Shown here: positions 19,015-27,762 of the stretch, piece by piece
Position numbering within the stretch: position 1 is the stretch's first letter
How the letters are laid out: every line of letters begins with the position of its first letter
NCBI RefSeq assembly: GCF_024112395.2
Contig: NZ_CP078013.2
Span: forward strand, 2,976,001-3,040,000
Length of the DNA: 64,000 nucleotides
Direction: 5' to 3'
Source of the DNA: Pseudomonas pergaminensis
GTDB lineage: Bacteria; Pseudomonadota; Gammaproteobacteria; Pseudomonadales; Pseudomonadaceae
Notes under the pieces: generated by a model
Databases searched by the model: none
What the model was told of the DNA's origin: nothing
The model's input: the letters and a program-made list of their open reading frames with translations, nothing else
Program-made: the position numbers and the translations under genes

Positions 19015-19025
19015 ACGTGTACGCT
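19015..19025. promoter_or_regulatory. Candidate NicR operator, nicX side
   Basis: ACGTGTACGCT, 65 bp before the nicX start, shares GTGTA..CGCT with the site at 18840-18851 (two bases shorter in the middle). An AT-rich TATAAAAAT stretch that could be a -10 region follows directly. Confidence 0.33.
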
Positions 19026-19089
19026 ATAAAAATGCACTAGAGTGAAGCGCAGTGCTTGAACTTGGTGCAGGCCCACAGGAGACAGGAAA

Positions 19090-20142
19090 ATGCCGGTAAG
19101 CGATTGCGAACTGACCCAGATGTTTGAACACGTGTTGACGCTGTCCAAGGTCGACCCGACCCAGAGCGTTGCCGTGCTCAAGAGCCATTACTCCGACCCG
19201 CGCACCGTGCGTGCTGCGATGGATGCTGCGCAGCGCCTGGGGGCCAAGGTGTATGCGGTGGAGTTGCCGTCGTTCAACCATCCCAGGGCGATGGGCAACG
19301 ACATGACCGCCTACTGCGGCGACACCGCGCTTACCGGCAATATCGCGGCGCAACGCGCACTGGAAGCCGCCGACCTGATCGTCGACACCATGATGCTGCT
19401 GCACTCGCCGGAGCAGGAGCAGATCCTCAAGACTGGCACGCGCATCCTGCTGGCCGTGGAGCCGCCCGAAGTGCTGGCGCGCATGCTGCCCACCGAAGAA
19501 GACAAAGTGCGCGTGCTGGCGGCCGAGCAGTTGCTGAAAAAGGCACGCTCAATCCACGTGAAATCCCGCGCCGGCAGTGACTTCCGCGCTGCCCTGGGGC
19601 AATACCCGTCGGTGACCGAATACGGCTTTGCCGACGAGCCGGGGCGCTGGGACCATTGGCCGAGCGGCTTCCTGTTCTCCTGGCCCAACGAAGAAACCGC
19701 CGAAGGCGTGCTGGTGCTGGACATCGGCGACATCCTGCTGCCGTTCAAGACCTACACCCGCGAGAAGATCACCCTGGAGATCGAAAAGGGCTTCATCACC
19801 AAGATCCACGGGGGATTCGAGGCCGAATACCTGCGTGACTACATGAAGTACTTCAACGACCCCGAGGTGTACGGCATCTCCCATATCGGCTGGGGCCTGC
19901 AGCCACGGGCGCAGTGGACGGCGATGGGCCTGCACGACAAGAACGATGGCATGTGCATGGACGCGCGGGCGTTCTATGGCAACTTCCTGTTCTCCACCGG
20001 GCCGAATACCGAAGTGGGCGGGACACGCAAGACGCCGTGCCACATGGATATCCCGCTGCGCAATTGCGATGTGTACCTGGATGACGAAGCCGTGGTCATC
20101 GCCGGTGACGTCGTCGCCCCGGCAGCCTCCCTGGCCCGCTGA
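19090..20142 (+). CDS. nicX: 2,5-dihydroxypyridine 5,6-dioxygenase NicX
   Basis: A 350-residue Fe(II) extradiol-type dioxygenase that opens the pyridine ring of 2,5-dihydroxypyridine to N-formylmaleamate. The metal ligands fall at His265 (GISH265IGWG), His318 and Asp320 (TPCH318MD320IP), the positions known in P. putida NicX, and the length is identical to that enzyme. The start has a strong AGGAGACAGGAAA leader. It is divergent from nicC and is followed by a tight hairpin and then nicR on the same strand. Confidence 0.96.
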   Translation: MPVSDCELTQMFEHVLTLSKVDPTQSVAVLKSHYSDPRTVRAAMDAAQRLGAKVYAVELPSFNHPRAMGNDMTAYCGDTALTGNIAAQRALEAADLIVDTMMLLHSPEQEQILKTGTRILLAVEPPEVLARMLPTEEDKVRVLAAEQLLKKARSIHVKSRAGSDFRAALGQYPSVTEYGFADEPGRWDHWPSGFLFSWPNEETAEGVLVLDIGDILLPFKTYTREKITLEIEKGFITKIHGGFEAEYLRDYMKYFNDPEVYGISHIGWGLQPRAQWTAMGLHDKNDGMCMDARAFYGNFLFSTGPNTEVGGTRKTPCHMDIPLRNCDVYLDDEAVVIAGDVVAPAASLAR

Positions 20143-20151
20143 ACGCCCCTC

Positions 20152-20175
20152 TAGGAGCCGGCACGCCGGCTCCTA
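20152..20175 (+). terminator. Hairpin between nicX and nicR
   Basis: Perfect 11-bp stem TAGGAGCCGGC / GCCGGCTCCTA with a 2-nt loop, 9 nt after the nicX stop. There is no long T run, so it is more likely an attenuating or mRNA 3'-stabilising hairpin than a full stop before nicR. Confidence 0.55.
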
Positions 20176-20245
20176 CATCGGTAGGTGTTTGCGGCACATC
20201 CCGTTATCATGCCTCCCCATCGCCAGCCATTTTTCGAGCTCCGCC

Positions 20246-20680
20246 GTGCCTGATTCCTACGTCTTTTCTGAACAAGTTGGCCACCTGCTGCGCAAGGCCT
20301 ACCAGCGCCACTTGGCGATCTTTCAGCAGAATGTCGGCGATTCCCAGCTCACCGCCGTGCAGTTCGTGACCCTGTGCGCGCTGCGCGATCACGGTGCAAG
20401 TTCGCTGACCGAGCTGGTCAAGGCGACGGCCGTGGACCAGGCGACCATTCGCGGCATCGTCGAACGGCTCAAGGCCAAGGAACTGATCAGCCTGGAACCG
20501 GACCCGCAGGACAAGCGCAAAGTGGTGGTGGACTTGTCCCCGGAAGGCGCCGAACTGGTCGCCCAGACTGCGCCGCGCGCCGCGCAGATCAGCGAATTGA
20601 CCATGAGCAACCTCAACCCCGCCGAACGGGTGGCAGTGCTGTTCTTGCTGCGCAAGATGATCGACGACCCGCAGGAATAA
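20246..20680 (+). CDS. nicR: MarR-family nicotinate regulator NicR
   Basis: A 144-residue MarR winged-helix repressor. The wHTH core reads LTELVKATAVDQATIRGIVERL followed by the wing DPQDKRKVVVDL. In P. putida NicR represses nicCDEF(TP) and nicXR and is released by 6-hydroxynicotinate; position right after nicX matches. The start is GTG 20246, giving the short N-terminus expected (M-P-D-S-Y-V-F-S-E); the upstream open frame overlaps nicX and is not used. A large REP doublet follows the stop. Confidence 0.9.
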   Translation: MPDSYVFSEQVGHLLRKAYQRHLAIFQQNVGDSQLTAVQFVTLCALRDHGASSLTELVKATAVDQATIRGIVERLKAKELISLEPDPQDKRKVVVDLSPEGAELVAQTAPRAAQISELTMSNLNPAERVAVLFLLRKMIDDPQE

Positions 20681-20681
20681 T

Positions 20682-20815
20682 TGTGGTGAGCGGGCTTGCC
20701 CCGCGCTGGGGCGTGAAGCGGCCCTGAAACCAGACACCGCCATTCATCTGGAAGAACTCGGTGGCATTATTGGGGCGGCTGCGCCACCCAGCGCGGGGCA
20801 AGCCCGCTCACCACA
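20682..20815. repeat. REP doublet with perfect 29-bp arms
   Basis: Arms 20682-20710 and 20787-20815 are perfect reverse complements (TGTGGTGAGCGGGCTTGCCC... core) around a 76-nt spacer. It begins one base after the nicR stop and separates nicXR from nicAB, whose promoter lies just downstream. Confidence 0.9.
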
Positions 20816-20858
20816 GGGTATCTATCCGCCTTCTGGCACCGCTTTTGCTTTGAGTTCA

Positions 20859-20874
20859 TGTAGTAGTCACTTCA
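20859..20874. promoter_or_regulatory. Candidate NicS operator, distal copy
   Basis: TGTAGTAGTCACTTCA, 95 bp before nicA. It matches the proximal copy in 13 of 16 positions and fits the palindromic pattern TGNAGTGNNCACTNCA with one deviation. The preceding TTCA is shared as well. Confidence 0.5.
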
Positions 20875-20930
20875 TTCGTCAAGTGTGTCGTGAGACCCCA
20901 GGTCCGCGACGCTTTTTTTTGACTGTTTCA

Positions 20931-20946
20931 TGTAGTGACCACTTCA
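20931..20946. promoter_or_regulatory. Candidate NicS operator, proximal copy
   Basis: TGTAGTGACCACTTCA, 23 bp before nicA, is a near-palindrome (TGNAGTGNNCACTNCA), the form expected for a TetR dimer. NicS in P. putida represses nicAB. The site lies 72 bp from the distal copy, centre to centre. Confidence 0.55.
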
Positions 20947-20968
20947 CCAACTGTTACGGGCGAAGCAA

Positions 20969-21451
20969 ATGATCAGCCAGCACATCACGGTAACGCTTGA
21001 GGTCAACGGGCAAAAAAGCGAAGTCAGCGCCATGGCGGACACGCCGCTGTTGCTGGTGCTGCGCAATGACCTGGAACTCAATGGCCCCAAATATGGCTGC
21101 GGCCTCGGGGAGTGCGGTGCGTGCACCGTGATCATCGATGGGGTGGCGGCCCGTTCCTGTGTGTTTCCGTTGTCGGGTGCCGCAGGCCGCGAGATTGTCA
21201 CCCTGGAAGGTCTGGGCACGCGCCATGCGCCGCACCTGGTGCAACAAGCCTTTATCGACGAGCAGGCCGCGCAATGTGGCTACTGCCTCAACGGCATGAT
21301 CATGACCACCAAGGCCTTGCTCGACCGTAACCCTAACCCCAGCGAAGCCGAGGTACGCAACGCGCTGTCGGGCAACCTCTGCCGCTGCGGCACCCATATT
21401 GAAATCCTGCGCGCCGTGCTGCGTGCCGCCCGCCTGATGACTGTGGATTGA
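20969..21451 (+). CDS. nicA: Nicotinate hydroxylase small subunit NicA
   Basis: A 160-residue two-[2Fe-2S] subunit of the xanthine-oxidase family. The plant-type ferredoxin cluster is seen in CGLGECGACTVIIDG near residue 48, and the second cluster in QCGYCLNGMI and NLCRCGTH. With NicB it hydroxylates nicotinate to 6-hydroxynicotinate, passing electrons to the cytochrome domains of NicB. The stop overlaps the nicB start (TGATG). Confidence 0.95.
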   Translation: MISQHITVTLEVNGQKSEVSAMADTPLLLVLRNDLELNGPKYGCGLGECGACTVIIDGVAARSCVFPLSGAAGREIVTLEGLGTRHAPHLVQQAFIDEQAAQCGYCLNGMIMTTKALLDRNPNPSEAEVRNALSGNLCRCGTHIEILRAVLRAARLMTVD

Positions 21452-24400
21452 TGACCATGACCGACACACCGCTTTCCCGTGACCAGTGGCTGGCCAAGGC
21501 CGGCGTCCTGTTGATCGTCGATGACGTGCTGCCGCCCTCGGGGCCGGTGGCCAAGGGCGGCACACCCACCGTGAAACCCAAGGAACTGGGGCTGTTCATT
21601 GCGGTGAACGACGACGGCCTGGTGTATGCGTTCAATGGCCATGTGGACCTGGGCACCGGCATTCGCACCGCGTTGGCGCAGATCGTCGCCGAAGAGCTGG
21701 ACCTGGCGATGGACCAGGTCAAGATGGTGCTCGGCGACACTGAGCGCGTACCCAACCAGGGCGCGACCATTGCCAGCGCCACGTTGCAGATCTCCGCAGT
21801 GCCCCTGCGCAATGCGGCAGCCGAGGCGCGGCGGTTTCTACTGGCGCGGGCGGCGGGGCGCTGGGGCGTGAGCACCGGCAGTCTCAAGGTAGACGCCGGC
21901 GTAATCCAGGCCGCTGACGGGCGCACCACCACCTACAGCGAACTGGTCAGCGGCCAGCACGACCAACTGCGCATCAGCGGCGATGCCCCGTTGAAATCCG
22001 TCGAGGACTACCGCCTGGTAGGCAAGGGCGCCGCACGCGTGGATATCCCCGGCAAGGCCACCGGTGAGCTGACTTACGTACATGACATGCGTGTGCCGGG
22101 CATGCTCCATGGCCGGGTGGTTCGCCCGCCGTATGCCGGGCTTGATTGCGGGGAGTTTGTCGGCAATAGCTTGCTGAGTGTGGATGAGGCGTCCATCGCA
22201 CACATCCCTGGCGTGGTCGCAGTGGTGGTGATCCGCGATTTCGTCGGGGTGGTGGCGTTGCGGGAAGAGCAGGCGATCAAGGCGGCCGCCGACCTGCAGG
22301 TGCGGTGGAAACCCTGGAACAACGCCTTGCCGGACATGAGCGATGTCGAGCAGGCCATCCGCGACAACCCCCGCGTGCGCCGCACCGTCCTCGACCAGGG
22401 CGACGTGGATGCAGCCCTGGCCAATGCCTCCCAGCGCATGCCCCGCAGTTACCTGTGGCCCTACCAGATGCATGGCTCGATCGGTCCGTCCTGCAGCGTG
22501 GCGGATTACTCGCCGGCCGGCAGCCGGGTGTGGTCGGGCAGCCAGAACCCGCACCTGTTGCGCGCCGACCTGGCGTGGTTGCTGGAATGCGAAGAAGGCC
22601 TGATCGATGTGATCCGCATGGAGGCTGCCGGCTGTTATGGGCGCAATTGCGCCGACGATGTATGCGCCGATGCCTTGCTGTTGTCCCGCGCGGTCGGCAA
22701 GCCGGTGCGTGTGCAGCTGACCCGCGAGCAGGAGCATCTGTGGGAGCCCAAGGGGACCGCGCAATTGATGGAGGTGGACGGCGGCCTCAACGCCGATGGC
22801 AGTATCGCCGCCTATGACTTTGAAACCAGTTACCCTTCCAACGGCGCGCCGACCCTGGCGCTGTTGCTGACCGGCCGCGTCGAGCCGGTGGCGGCGATGT
22901 TCGAGATGGGCGACCGCACGTCCATCCCGCCCTACGACATCGACAACCTGCGCGTGACCATTAACGACATGGCACCCATCGTGCGTGCCTCGTGGATGCG
23001 TGGCGTATCGGCCCTGCCCAACACCTTTGCCCACGAATCCTATATTGACGAGCTGGCGTTCGCCGCCGGCGTCGACCCGGTGGAATACCGCCTGCGTTAC
23101 CTCAAGGACGAACGCGCCATCGACCTGGTGAAATCCACCGCCGAACGCGCCAACTGGGCACCGCGCACCGCGCCGATGCAAATCGCCAACGAGGACCATC
23201 TGCTGCGTGGCCGTGGCTTTGCCTACGCGCGCTACATCCACAGCAAGTTCCCGGGGTTCGGCGCGGCCTGGGCTGCGTGGGTGGCGGATGTGGCCATCGA
23301 CAAGCAGACCGGCGATGTGTCGGTGACGCGCGTGGTGATCGGCCACGATTCGGGGATGATGATCAACCCGGCCGGGGTGCAGCACCAGATCCACGGCAAC
23401 GTGATCCAGTCCACCAGCCGTGTGCTGAAGGAGCGGGTGACCTTTGAAGAGTCGACGGTGGCGAGCAAGGAGTGGGGCGGCTATCCGATCCTGACCTTCC
23501 CCGAAGTGCCGAAGATCGACGTGATGATGATGCCGCGCCAGGACCAGCCGCCGATGGGTGCCGGTGAGTCGGCCTCGGTGCCCAGCGCGGCGGCAATCGC
23601 CAATGCCATCTACGACGCCACCGGCATTCGGTTTCGCGAATTGCCGATCACCCCGGAGCGCGTGCTGGCGGCACTGAATGCCGCGACCCTGGGTGAACCG
23701 GCCAAGTCGCCGCAAAAACGCAGGAAGTGGTGGTTCGGCGCGCTGTTCGCCACCTTGGGCGCGGTGCTGGCGACAGCCTGGCCGTTCCACCCTGAAATCG
23801 CTCCAATTGCTCCGCCCAGCGCCGGCACTTGGTCCAAGGCCACCCTGGAGCGCGGGCGTTTACTGGCGGCGGCGGGGGATTGCGCGGTGTGCCACACGGC
23901 GCCCGGTGGTGCGACCAATGCCGGTGGGCTGGCCATGGAAACGCCGTTCGGCACGCTGTGCAGCAGCAACATCACCCCGGACGTGAAGACCGGGATCGGC
24001 GCCTGGTCGTACCCGGCCTTCGAGCGGGCGATGCGCGACGGTATTGGCCGTGACGGGCGCAACCTGTACCCGGCGTTTCCCTACACGGCGTTTCGCAACA
24101 TCAATGAGGCGGACATGCAGGCGCTGTATGCCTACCTGATGTCCCAGGCGCCGGTGAGTCAGGCGCCGACGCCAAATGCCATGCGCTTTCCGTTCAATAT
24201 CCGGCCGTTGATGGCGGGGTGGAACGCCCTGAATCTTCGGCGCGGTGAAATCACGCCGCAGCCTGAGCGCGGCGAGCAATGGAACCGTGGGAATTACCTG
24301 GTCAATGGCCTGGGTCACTGCGCCGCGTGCCATTCGCCACGCAACCTGCTGGGTGCGGAGAAGGGCGGCAAGGCATTTTTGGCGGGCGGCAGGGTCGATG

Positions 24401-24984
24401 GCTGGGAGGCACCGGCGTTGACGGGGCTGTCGAAGGCGCCGACGCCGTGGACCGAAGATCAACTGTTTACTTACCTGAGCACCGGCTATTCCGATGCCCA
24501 CGGCGTAGCGGCAGGCCCGATGGGGCCGGTGGTCAGCGAGTTGTCGAAACTGCCCAAGGCGGATATCCGCGCCATGGCGGTGTACCTGGCGTCGCTTAAC
24601 GGCGAAGCGGCGGCCGAGGCCCAGGTGGCCGCTGCCGTCACCGTGCCAAATCCCAATGGCCGACGGGTGTTCGAAGGCTCATGCAAGGCCTGCCATGCCG
24701 ACGGCCTGGGGCCGAAATTGTTTGGGGTAAGCCCGTCGTTGGCGACCAACACCAATGTGCACAGCGATCAGCCGGATAATTTGATCAAGGTAATTCTGCA
24801 AGGCATCAGCAACCCGGCGACCAAGGACCTGGGGTATATGCCGGGCTTCAAGGACAGTTTGTCCAATAGCCAGGTGGCGGATTTGGCGGCTTATCTGCGC
24901 GGGCAATTCGCGCCGAATGCGCCACAGTGGAGTGGCTTGGAACAGAAGGTCGCCCACCTGCGCGCCAACCCCGGTACTCACTGA
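21451..24984 (+). CDS. nicB: Nicotinate hydroxylase large subunit NicB (Mo-cofactor + cytochrome c)
   Basis: A 1177-residue fusion. Residues 1 to ~735 are a molybdopterin-cytosine-dinucleotide aldehyde/xanthine-oxidase domain, with GHVDLGTGIRTALAQI near 65 and the PPMGAGESASVPSAAAIANA active-site segment near 705. A hydrophobic anchor (WWFGALFATLGAVLATAWPF) precedes three c-type haem motifs: C811-AV-CH, C957-AA-CH and C1078-KA-CH. This layout, FAD-less and cytochrome-coupled, is that of P. putida NicB, which feeds electrons to the respiratory chain. The start is ATG 21451 in a TGATG overlap with nicA; ATG 21457 is an alternative. Confidence 0.95.
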   Translation: MTMTDTPLSRDQWLAKAGVLLIVDDVLPPSGPVAKGGTPTVKPKELGLFIAVNDDGLVYAFNGHVDLGTGIRTALAQIVAEELDLAMDQVKMVLGDTERVPNQGATIASATLQISAVPLRNAAAEARRFLLARAAGRWGVSTGSLKVDAGVIQAADGRTTTYSELVSGQHDQLRISGDAPLKSVEDYRLVGKGAARVDIPGKATGELTYVHDMRVPGMLHGRVVRPPYAGLDCGEFVGNSLLSVDEASIAHIPGVVAVVVIRDFVGVVALREEQAIKAAADLQVRWKPWNNALPDMSDVEQAIRDNPRVRRTVLDQGDVDAALANASQRMPRSYLWPYQMHGSIGPSCSVADYSPAGSRVWSGSQNPHLLRADLAWLLECEEGLIDVIRMEAAGCYGRNCADDVCADALLLSRAVGKPVRVQLTREQEHLWEPKGTAQLMEVDGGLNADGSIAAYDFETSYPSNGAPTLALLLTGRVEPVAAMFEMGDRTSIPPYDIDNLRVTINDMAPIVRASWMRGVSALPNTFAHESYIDELAFAAGVDPVEYRLRYLKDERAIDLVKSTAERANWAPRTAPMQIANEDHLLRGRGFAYARYIHSKFPGFGAAWAAWVADVAIDKQTGDVSVTRVVIGHDSGMMINPAGVQHQIHGNVIQSTSRVLKERVTFEESTVASKEWGGYPILTFPEVPKIDVMMMPRQDQPPMGAGESASVPSAAAIANAIYDATGIRFRELPITPERVLAALNAATLGEPAKSPQKRRKWWFGALFATLGAVLATAWPFHPEIAPIAPPSAGTWSKATLERGRLLAAAGDCAVCHTAPGGATNAGGLAMETPFGTLCSSNITPDVKTGIGAWSYPAFERAMRDGIGRDGRNLYPAFPYTAFRNINEADMQALYAYLMSQAPVSQAPTPNAMRFPFNIRPLMAGWNALNLRRGEITPQPERGEQWNRGNYLVNGLGHCAACHSPRNLLGAEKGGKAFLAGGRVDGWEAPALTGLSKAPTPWTEDQLFTYLSTGYSDAHGVAAGPMGPVVSELSKLPKADIRAMAVYLASLNGEAAAEAQVAAAVTVPNPNGRRVFEGSCKACHADGLGPKLFGVSPSLATNTNVHSDQPDNLIKVILQGISNPATKDLGYMPGFKDSLSNSQVADLAAYLRGQFAPNAPQWSGLEQKVAHLRANPGTH

Positions 24985-25001
24985 CGCTGCGCGATAAAAA
25001 C

Positions 25002-25091
25002 TGTGGGAGCGGGCTTGCTCGCGAATGCGGTTGTCCAGTCAACATCTGCAGCGACTGGCACTCCGCGTTCGCGAGCAAGCCTGCTCCCACA
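25002..25091. repeat. REP doublet between nicB and nicS
   Basis: Arms 25002-25025 and 25068-25091 are 24-bp inverted copies (one mismatch) of the same TGTGGGAGCGGGCTTGCTCG core as at 219-307. It lies between convergent nicB and nicS and can act as a shared 3' hairpin. Confidence 0.9.
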
Positions 25092-25105
25092 TTTGGATTG
25101 CGTTT

Positions 25106-25753
25106 CTACAGGGGGATGGGAGATACCCCACGCACCACCAAATCACTGATAAACCCCAGCCAATCCTGCTGCTGCCCCTTGTCCGCCAGGTCTTCTCCAA
25201 GGAACGAACTCAGCGTGTGCCGGTTGGAGTTATAGAAGTAGCACAGCGACGCAATCATCAGGTACACGTGCTTGAGGTCCACATCCTGGCGAAACACGCC
25301 CTGGGCCTGGCCGGCTTCGATGATCGGCTTAAGCACGCCCACGGCTTCCCCCGACAACCTGCGCATCTCCCCAGACTGCTGGGCATGTTTGCCCTGGTGC
25401 AGGTTCTCGATGCTCAGGATCGCCACGAATTCCGGGTGCTTGACGTAGTAGTTCCAGATAAACGCCACCAGGTCACGCAGGGCCTGCTCCGGTGCGTCGA
25501 GGTTGAGCTTGAGCTTGCTTTCGGCTTTGTTGAATTGCTCGTAGGTGTGCTCCAGCACGCAGACGAACAGGTGTTCCTTGCTGCCGAAATAGTAATAAAG
25601 CATGCGGTCGTTGGAGTCGGCTTCCTTGGAGATGGTGTCGACGCGCCCGCCGGAATAACCGTCGCGGGTGAACACCTTGACCGCCGCCTGGAGGATGCGC
25701 GCGCGGGTCTGGTCGGCCTGTTGGGCGCGGATGCCGGTCTTCTTGATCGCCAT
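25106..25753 (-). CDS. nicS: TetR-family regulator, probable NicS
   Basis: A 215-residue TetR/AcrR repressor. The HTH region runs from residue ~16 (TRARILQAAVKVFTRDGYSGGRV) to the SNDRMLYYYFGSKEHLF recognition segment. The C-terminal ligand domain ends FISDLVVRGVSPIPL. It is convergent with nicB, 122 bp downstream of it. NicS in P. putida represses nicAB in response to nicotinate or 6-hydroxynicotinate, so this is the best candidate for the palindromes at 20859 and 20931. ATG 25753 was chosen because it gives the normal TetR N-terminus. No copy of the palindrome is visible before nicS itself. Confidence 0.8.
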   Translation of the reverse strand: MAIKKTGIRAQQADQTRARILQAAVKVFTRDGYSGGRVDTISKEADSNDRMLYYYFGSKEHLFVCVLEHTYEQFNKAESKLKLNLDAPEQALRDLVAFIWNYYVKHPEFVAILSIENLHQGKHAQQSGEMRRLSGEAVGVLKPIIEAGQAQGVFRQDVDLKHVYLMIASLCYFYNSNRHTLSSFLGEDLADKGQQQDWLGFISDLVVRGVSPIPL

Positions 25754-25914
25754 GTCAAAGGGGCCTTGCAAGACAGTCTGGGCGCGAAATATAGCATGGG
25801 CTTTTTCGGGTCCGTTCTGTGACCGACAAGTTCTGTAATAAAAACGCCATTGCGCTGGGGATTCAATCTGCGTCGGGCTATTTTGGTGCGTCTTAATAAC
25901 TAGAGTAGCCATGG

Positions 25915-27639
25915 ATGAAATACCAACCCTTCAGCCGTACCTTGATTGCCACAGCCCTGGTGTTGACGGTCAGTGGTGTGCAAGCCGCTTCCCAGGCCCC
26001 GGTGGCCGGTGAAAATGGCATGGTGGTAACGGCCCAGCATTTGGCAACTCATGTCGGCGTGGATGTGCTCAAGGCCGGCGGCAATGCGGTCGATGCAGCC
26101 GTGGCCGTGGGCTATGCGCTGGCGGTGGTGTACCCGGCGGCAGGCAACCTCGGCGGCGGCGGTTTCATGACCGTGCAGCTGGCGGACGGGCGCAAGACCT
26201 TCCTCGATTTCCGCGAAAAAGCCCCGCTGGCGGCCACCGCCAATATGTACCTGGATAAAGACGGTAACGTCATCGAAGGCCTCAGCGCCAAAGGCCACCT
26301 GGCCGTGGGTGTACCGGGCACCGTGTCGGGGATGGAACTGGCCCTGAGCAAATACGGCACCCTCAAGCGCGCCCAGGTCATCGCTCCGGCGATCAAACTG
26401 GCCGAGAACGGCTTTGCCCTGGAGCAGGGCGATATCGACCTGTTGCACACCGCTACCGGCGAGTTCGAAAAAGACAAGGACATGCGCGGCATCTTCCTGC
26501 ACAACGGCCAGCCAATGCAGGTGGGCCAGAAGCTGGTGCAGAAAGACCTGGCCAAGACCCTCAAGGAAATCTCGGCCAAGGGCAGCGACGGTTTCTATAA
26601 AGGCTGGGTGGCCAAGGCCCTGGTGGACTCCAGCCAGGCCGGCAAGGGCATCATCACCCAGGCTGACCTCGACAAGTACAAGACCCGCGAGTTGGCGCCC
26701 ATCGAGTGCGATTACCGTGGCTACCACGTGGTCTCGGCACCGCCTCCGAGCTCCGGTGGCGTGGTGATCTGCCAGATCATGAACATCCTCGAAGGTTACC
26801 CGATGGCCGACCTCGGCTATCACTCGGCCCAGGGCCTGCACTACCAGATCGAGGCCATGCGCCACGCCTACGTGGACCGCAACAGCTACCTCGGCGACCC
26901 GGACTTCGTGAAGAACCCGATCGAGCACCTGCTGGATAAAAACTACGCGGCAAAACTGCGCGATGCCATCGAACCGCAAAAAACCGGTGACTCCCAGGCG
27001 ATCAAGCCGGGCGTGTCGCCCCATGAAGGCAATAACACCACCCACTATTCCATCGTCGACAAGTGGGGCAACGCGGTGTCGGTCACCTACACCCTCAACG
27101 ACTGGTTCGGTGCGGGCGTGATGGCGAGCAAGACCGGGGTGATCCTCAACGATGAAATGGATGACTTCACCGTCAAGGTTGGCGTGCCGAACATGTACGG
27201 CCTGGTCCAGGGTGAAGCCAACGCCATCGCACCCGGCAAGGCGCCGCTGTCGTCGATGAGCCCGACCATCGTGACCAAGGACGGCAAGGCCGTGATGGTG
27301 GTCGGTACGCCGGGTGGCAGCCGCATCATCACCGCTACCTTGCTGACGATCCTGAATGTCATCGACTACAAAATGAACATCCAGGAAGCCGTGGACGCGC
27401 CGCGTTTCCACCAGCAATGGATGCCGGAAACCACCAACCTGGAGACCTTCGCGGTCAGCCCGGATACCCAGAAGATCCTCGAAAGCTGGGGCCATAAGTT
27501 CGCCGGTCCACAGGACGCCAACCACTTGGCGGCGATCCTGGTCGGCGCACCCTCCCTGGGTGGCAAGCCGGTGGGTAACAACCGTTTCTATGGGGCGAAT
27601 GATCCGCGTCGCAACACCGGGCTGTCGCTCGGCTATTAA
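25915..27639 (+). CDS. ggt: Gamma-glutamyltransferase
   Basis: A 574-residue periplasmic GGT that hydrolyses or transpeptidates gamma-glutamyl compounds such as glutathione. A signal peptide (residues ~1-25) is present, then NGMVVTAQHLATHVGVDVLKAGGNAVDAAVA, the family's N-terminal signature. Autocleavage before Thr375 in N-T375-T-H-Y-S would create the small subunit that carries the N-terminal nucleophile; P-L-S-S-M-S-P-T-I and GTPGGSRI follow. Length matches E. coli Ggt (580). It is divergent from nicS but has no evident nic link. Confidence 0.95.
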   Translation: MKYQPFSRTLIATALVLTVSGVQAASQAPVAGENGMVVTAQHLATHVGVDVLKAGGNAVDAAVAVGYALAVVYPAAGNLGGGGFMTVQLADGRKTFLDFREKAPLAATANMYLDKDGNVIEGLSAKGHLAVGVPGTVSGMELALSKYGTLKRAQVIAPAIKLAENGFALEQGDIDLLHTATGEFEKDKDMRGIFLHNGQPMQVGQKLVQKDLAKTLKEISAKGSDGFYKGWVAKALVDSSQAGKGIITQADLDKYKTRELAPIECDYRGYHVVSAPPPSSGGVVICQIMNILEGYPMADLGYHSAQGLHYQIEAMRHAYVDRNSYLGDPDFVKNPIEHLLDKNYAAKLRDAIEPQKTGDSQAIKPGVSPHEGNNTTHYSIVDKWGNAVSVTYTLNDWFGAGVMASKTGVILNDEMDDFTVKVGVPNMYGLVQGEANAIAPGKAPLSSMSPTIVTKDGKAVMVVGTPGGSRIITATLLTILNVIDYKMNIQEAVDAPRFHQQWMPETTNLETFAVSPDTQKILESWGHKFAGPQDANHLAAILVGAPSLGGKPVGNNRFYGANDPRRNTGLSLGY

Positions 27640-27664
27640 GGCCTGACGCAGTAAAAAAACGGTG

Positions 27665-27684
27665 GGAGCGGGTAAGCCCGCTCC
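27665..27684 (+). terminator. Hairpin after ggt
   Basis: GGAGCGGG / CCCGCTCC stem with a 4-nt loop, 25 bp after the ggt stop. An A-rich stretch lies 5' and there is no T tail, so termination strength is uncertain. The core is REP-like. Confidence 0.5.
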
Positions 27685-27762
27685 AACAGTTGTGGTGTGT
27701 TGGATTGAACATCCGTTCCTCTCCAGGGCTCTACCCCAAGAGCCCTGGAAGGACCGGACCCC

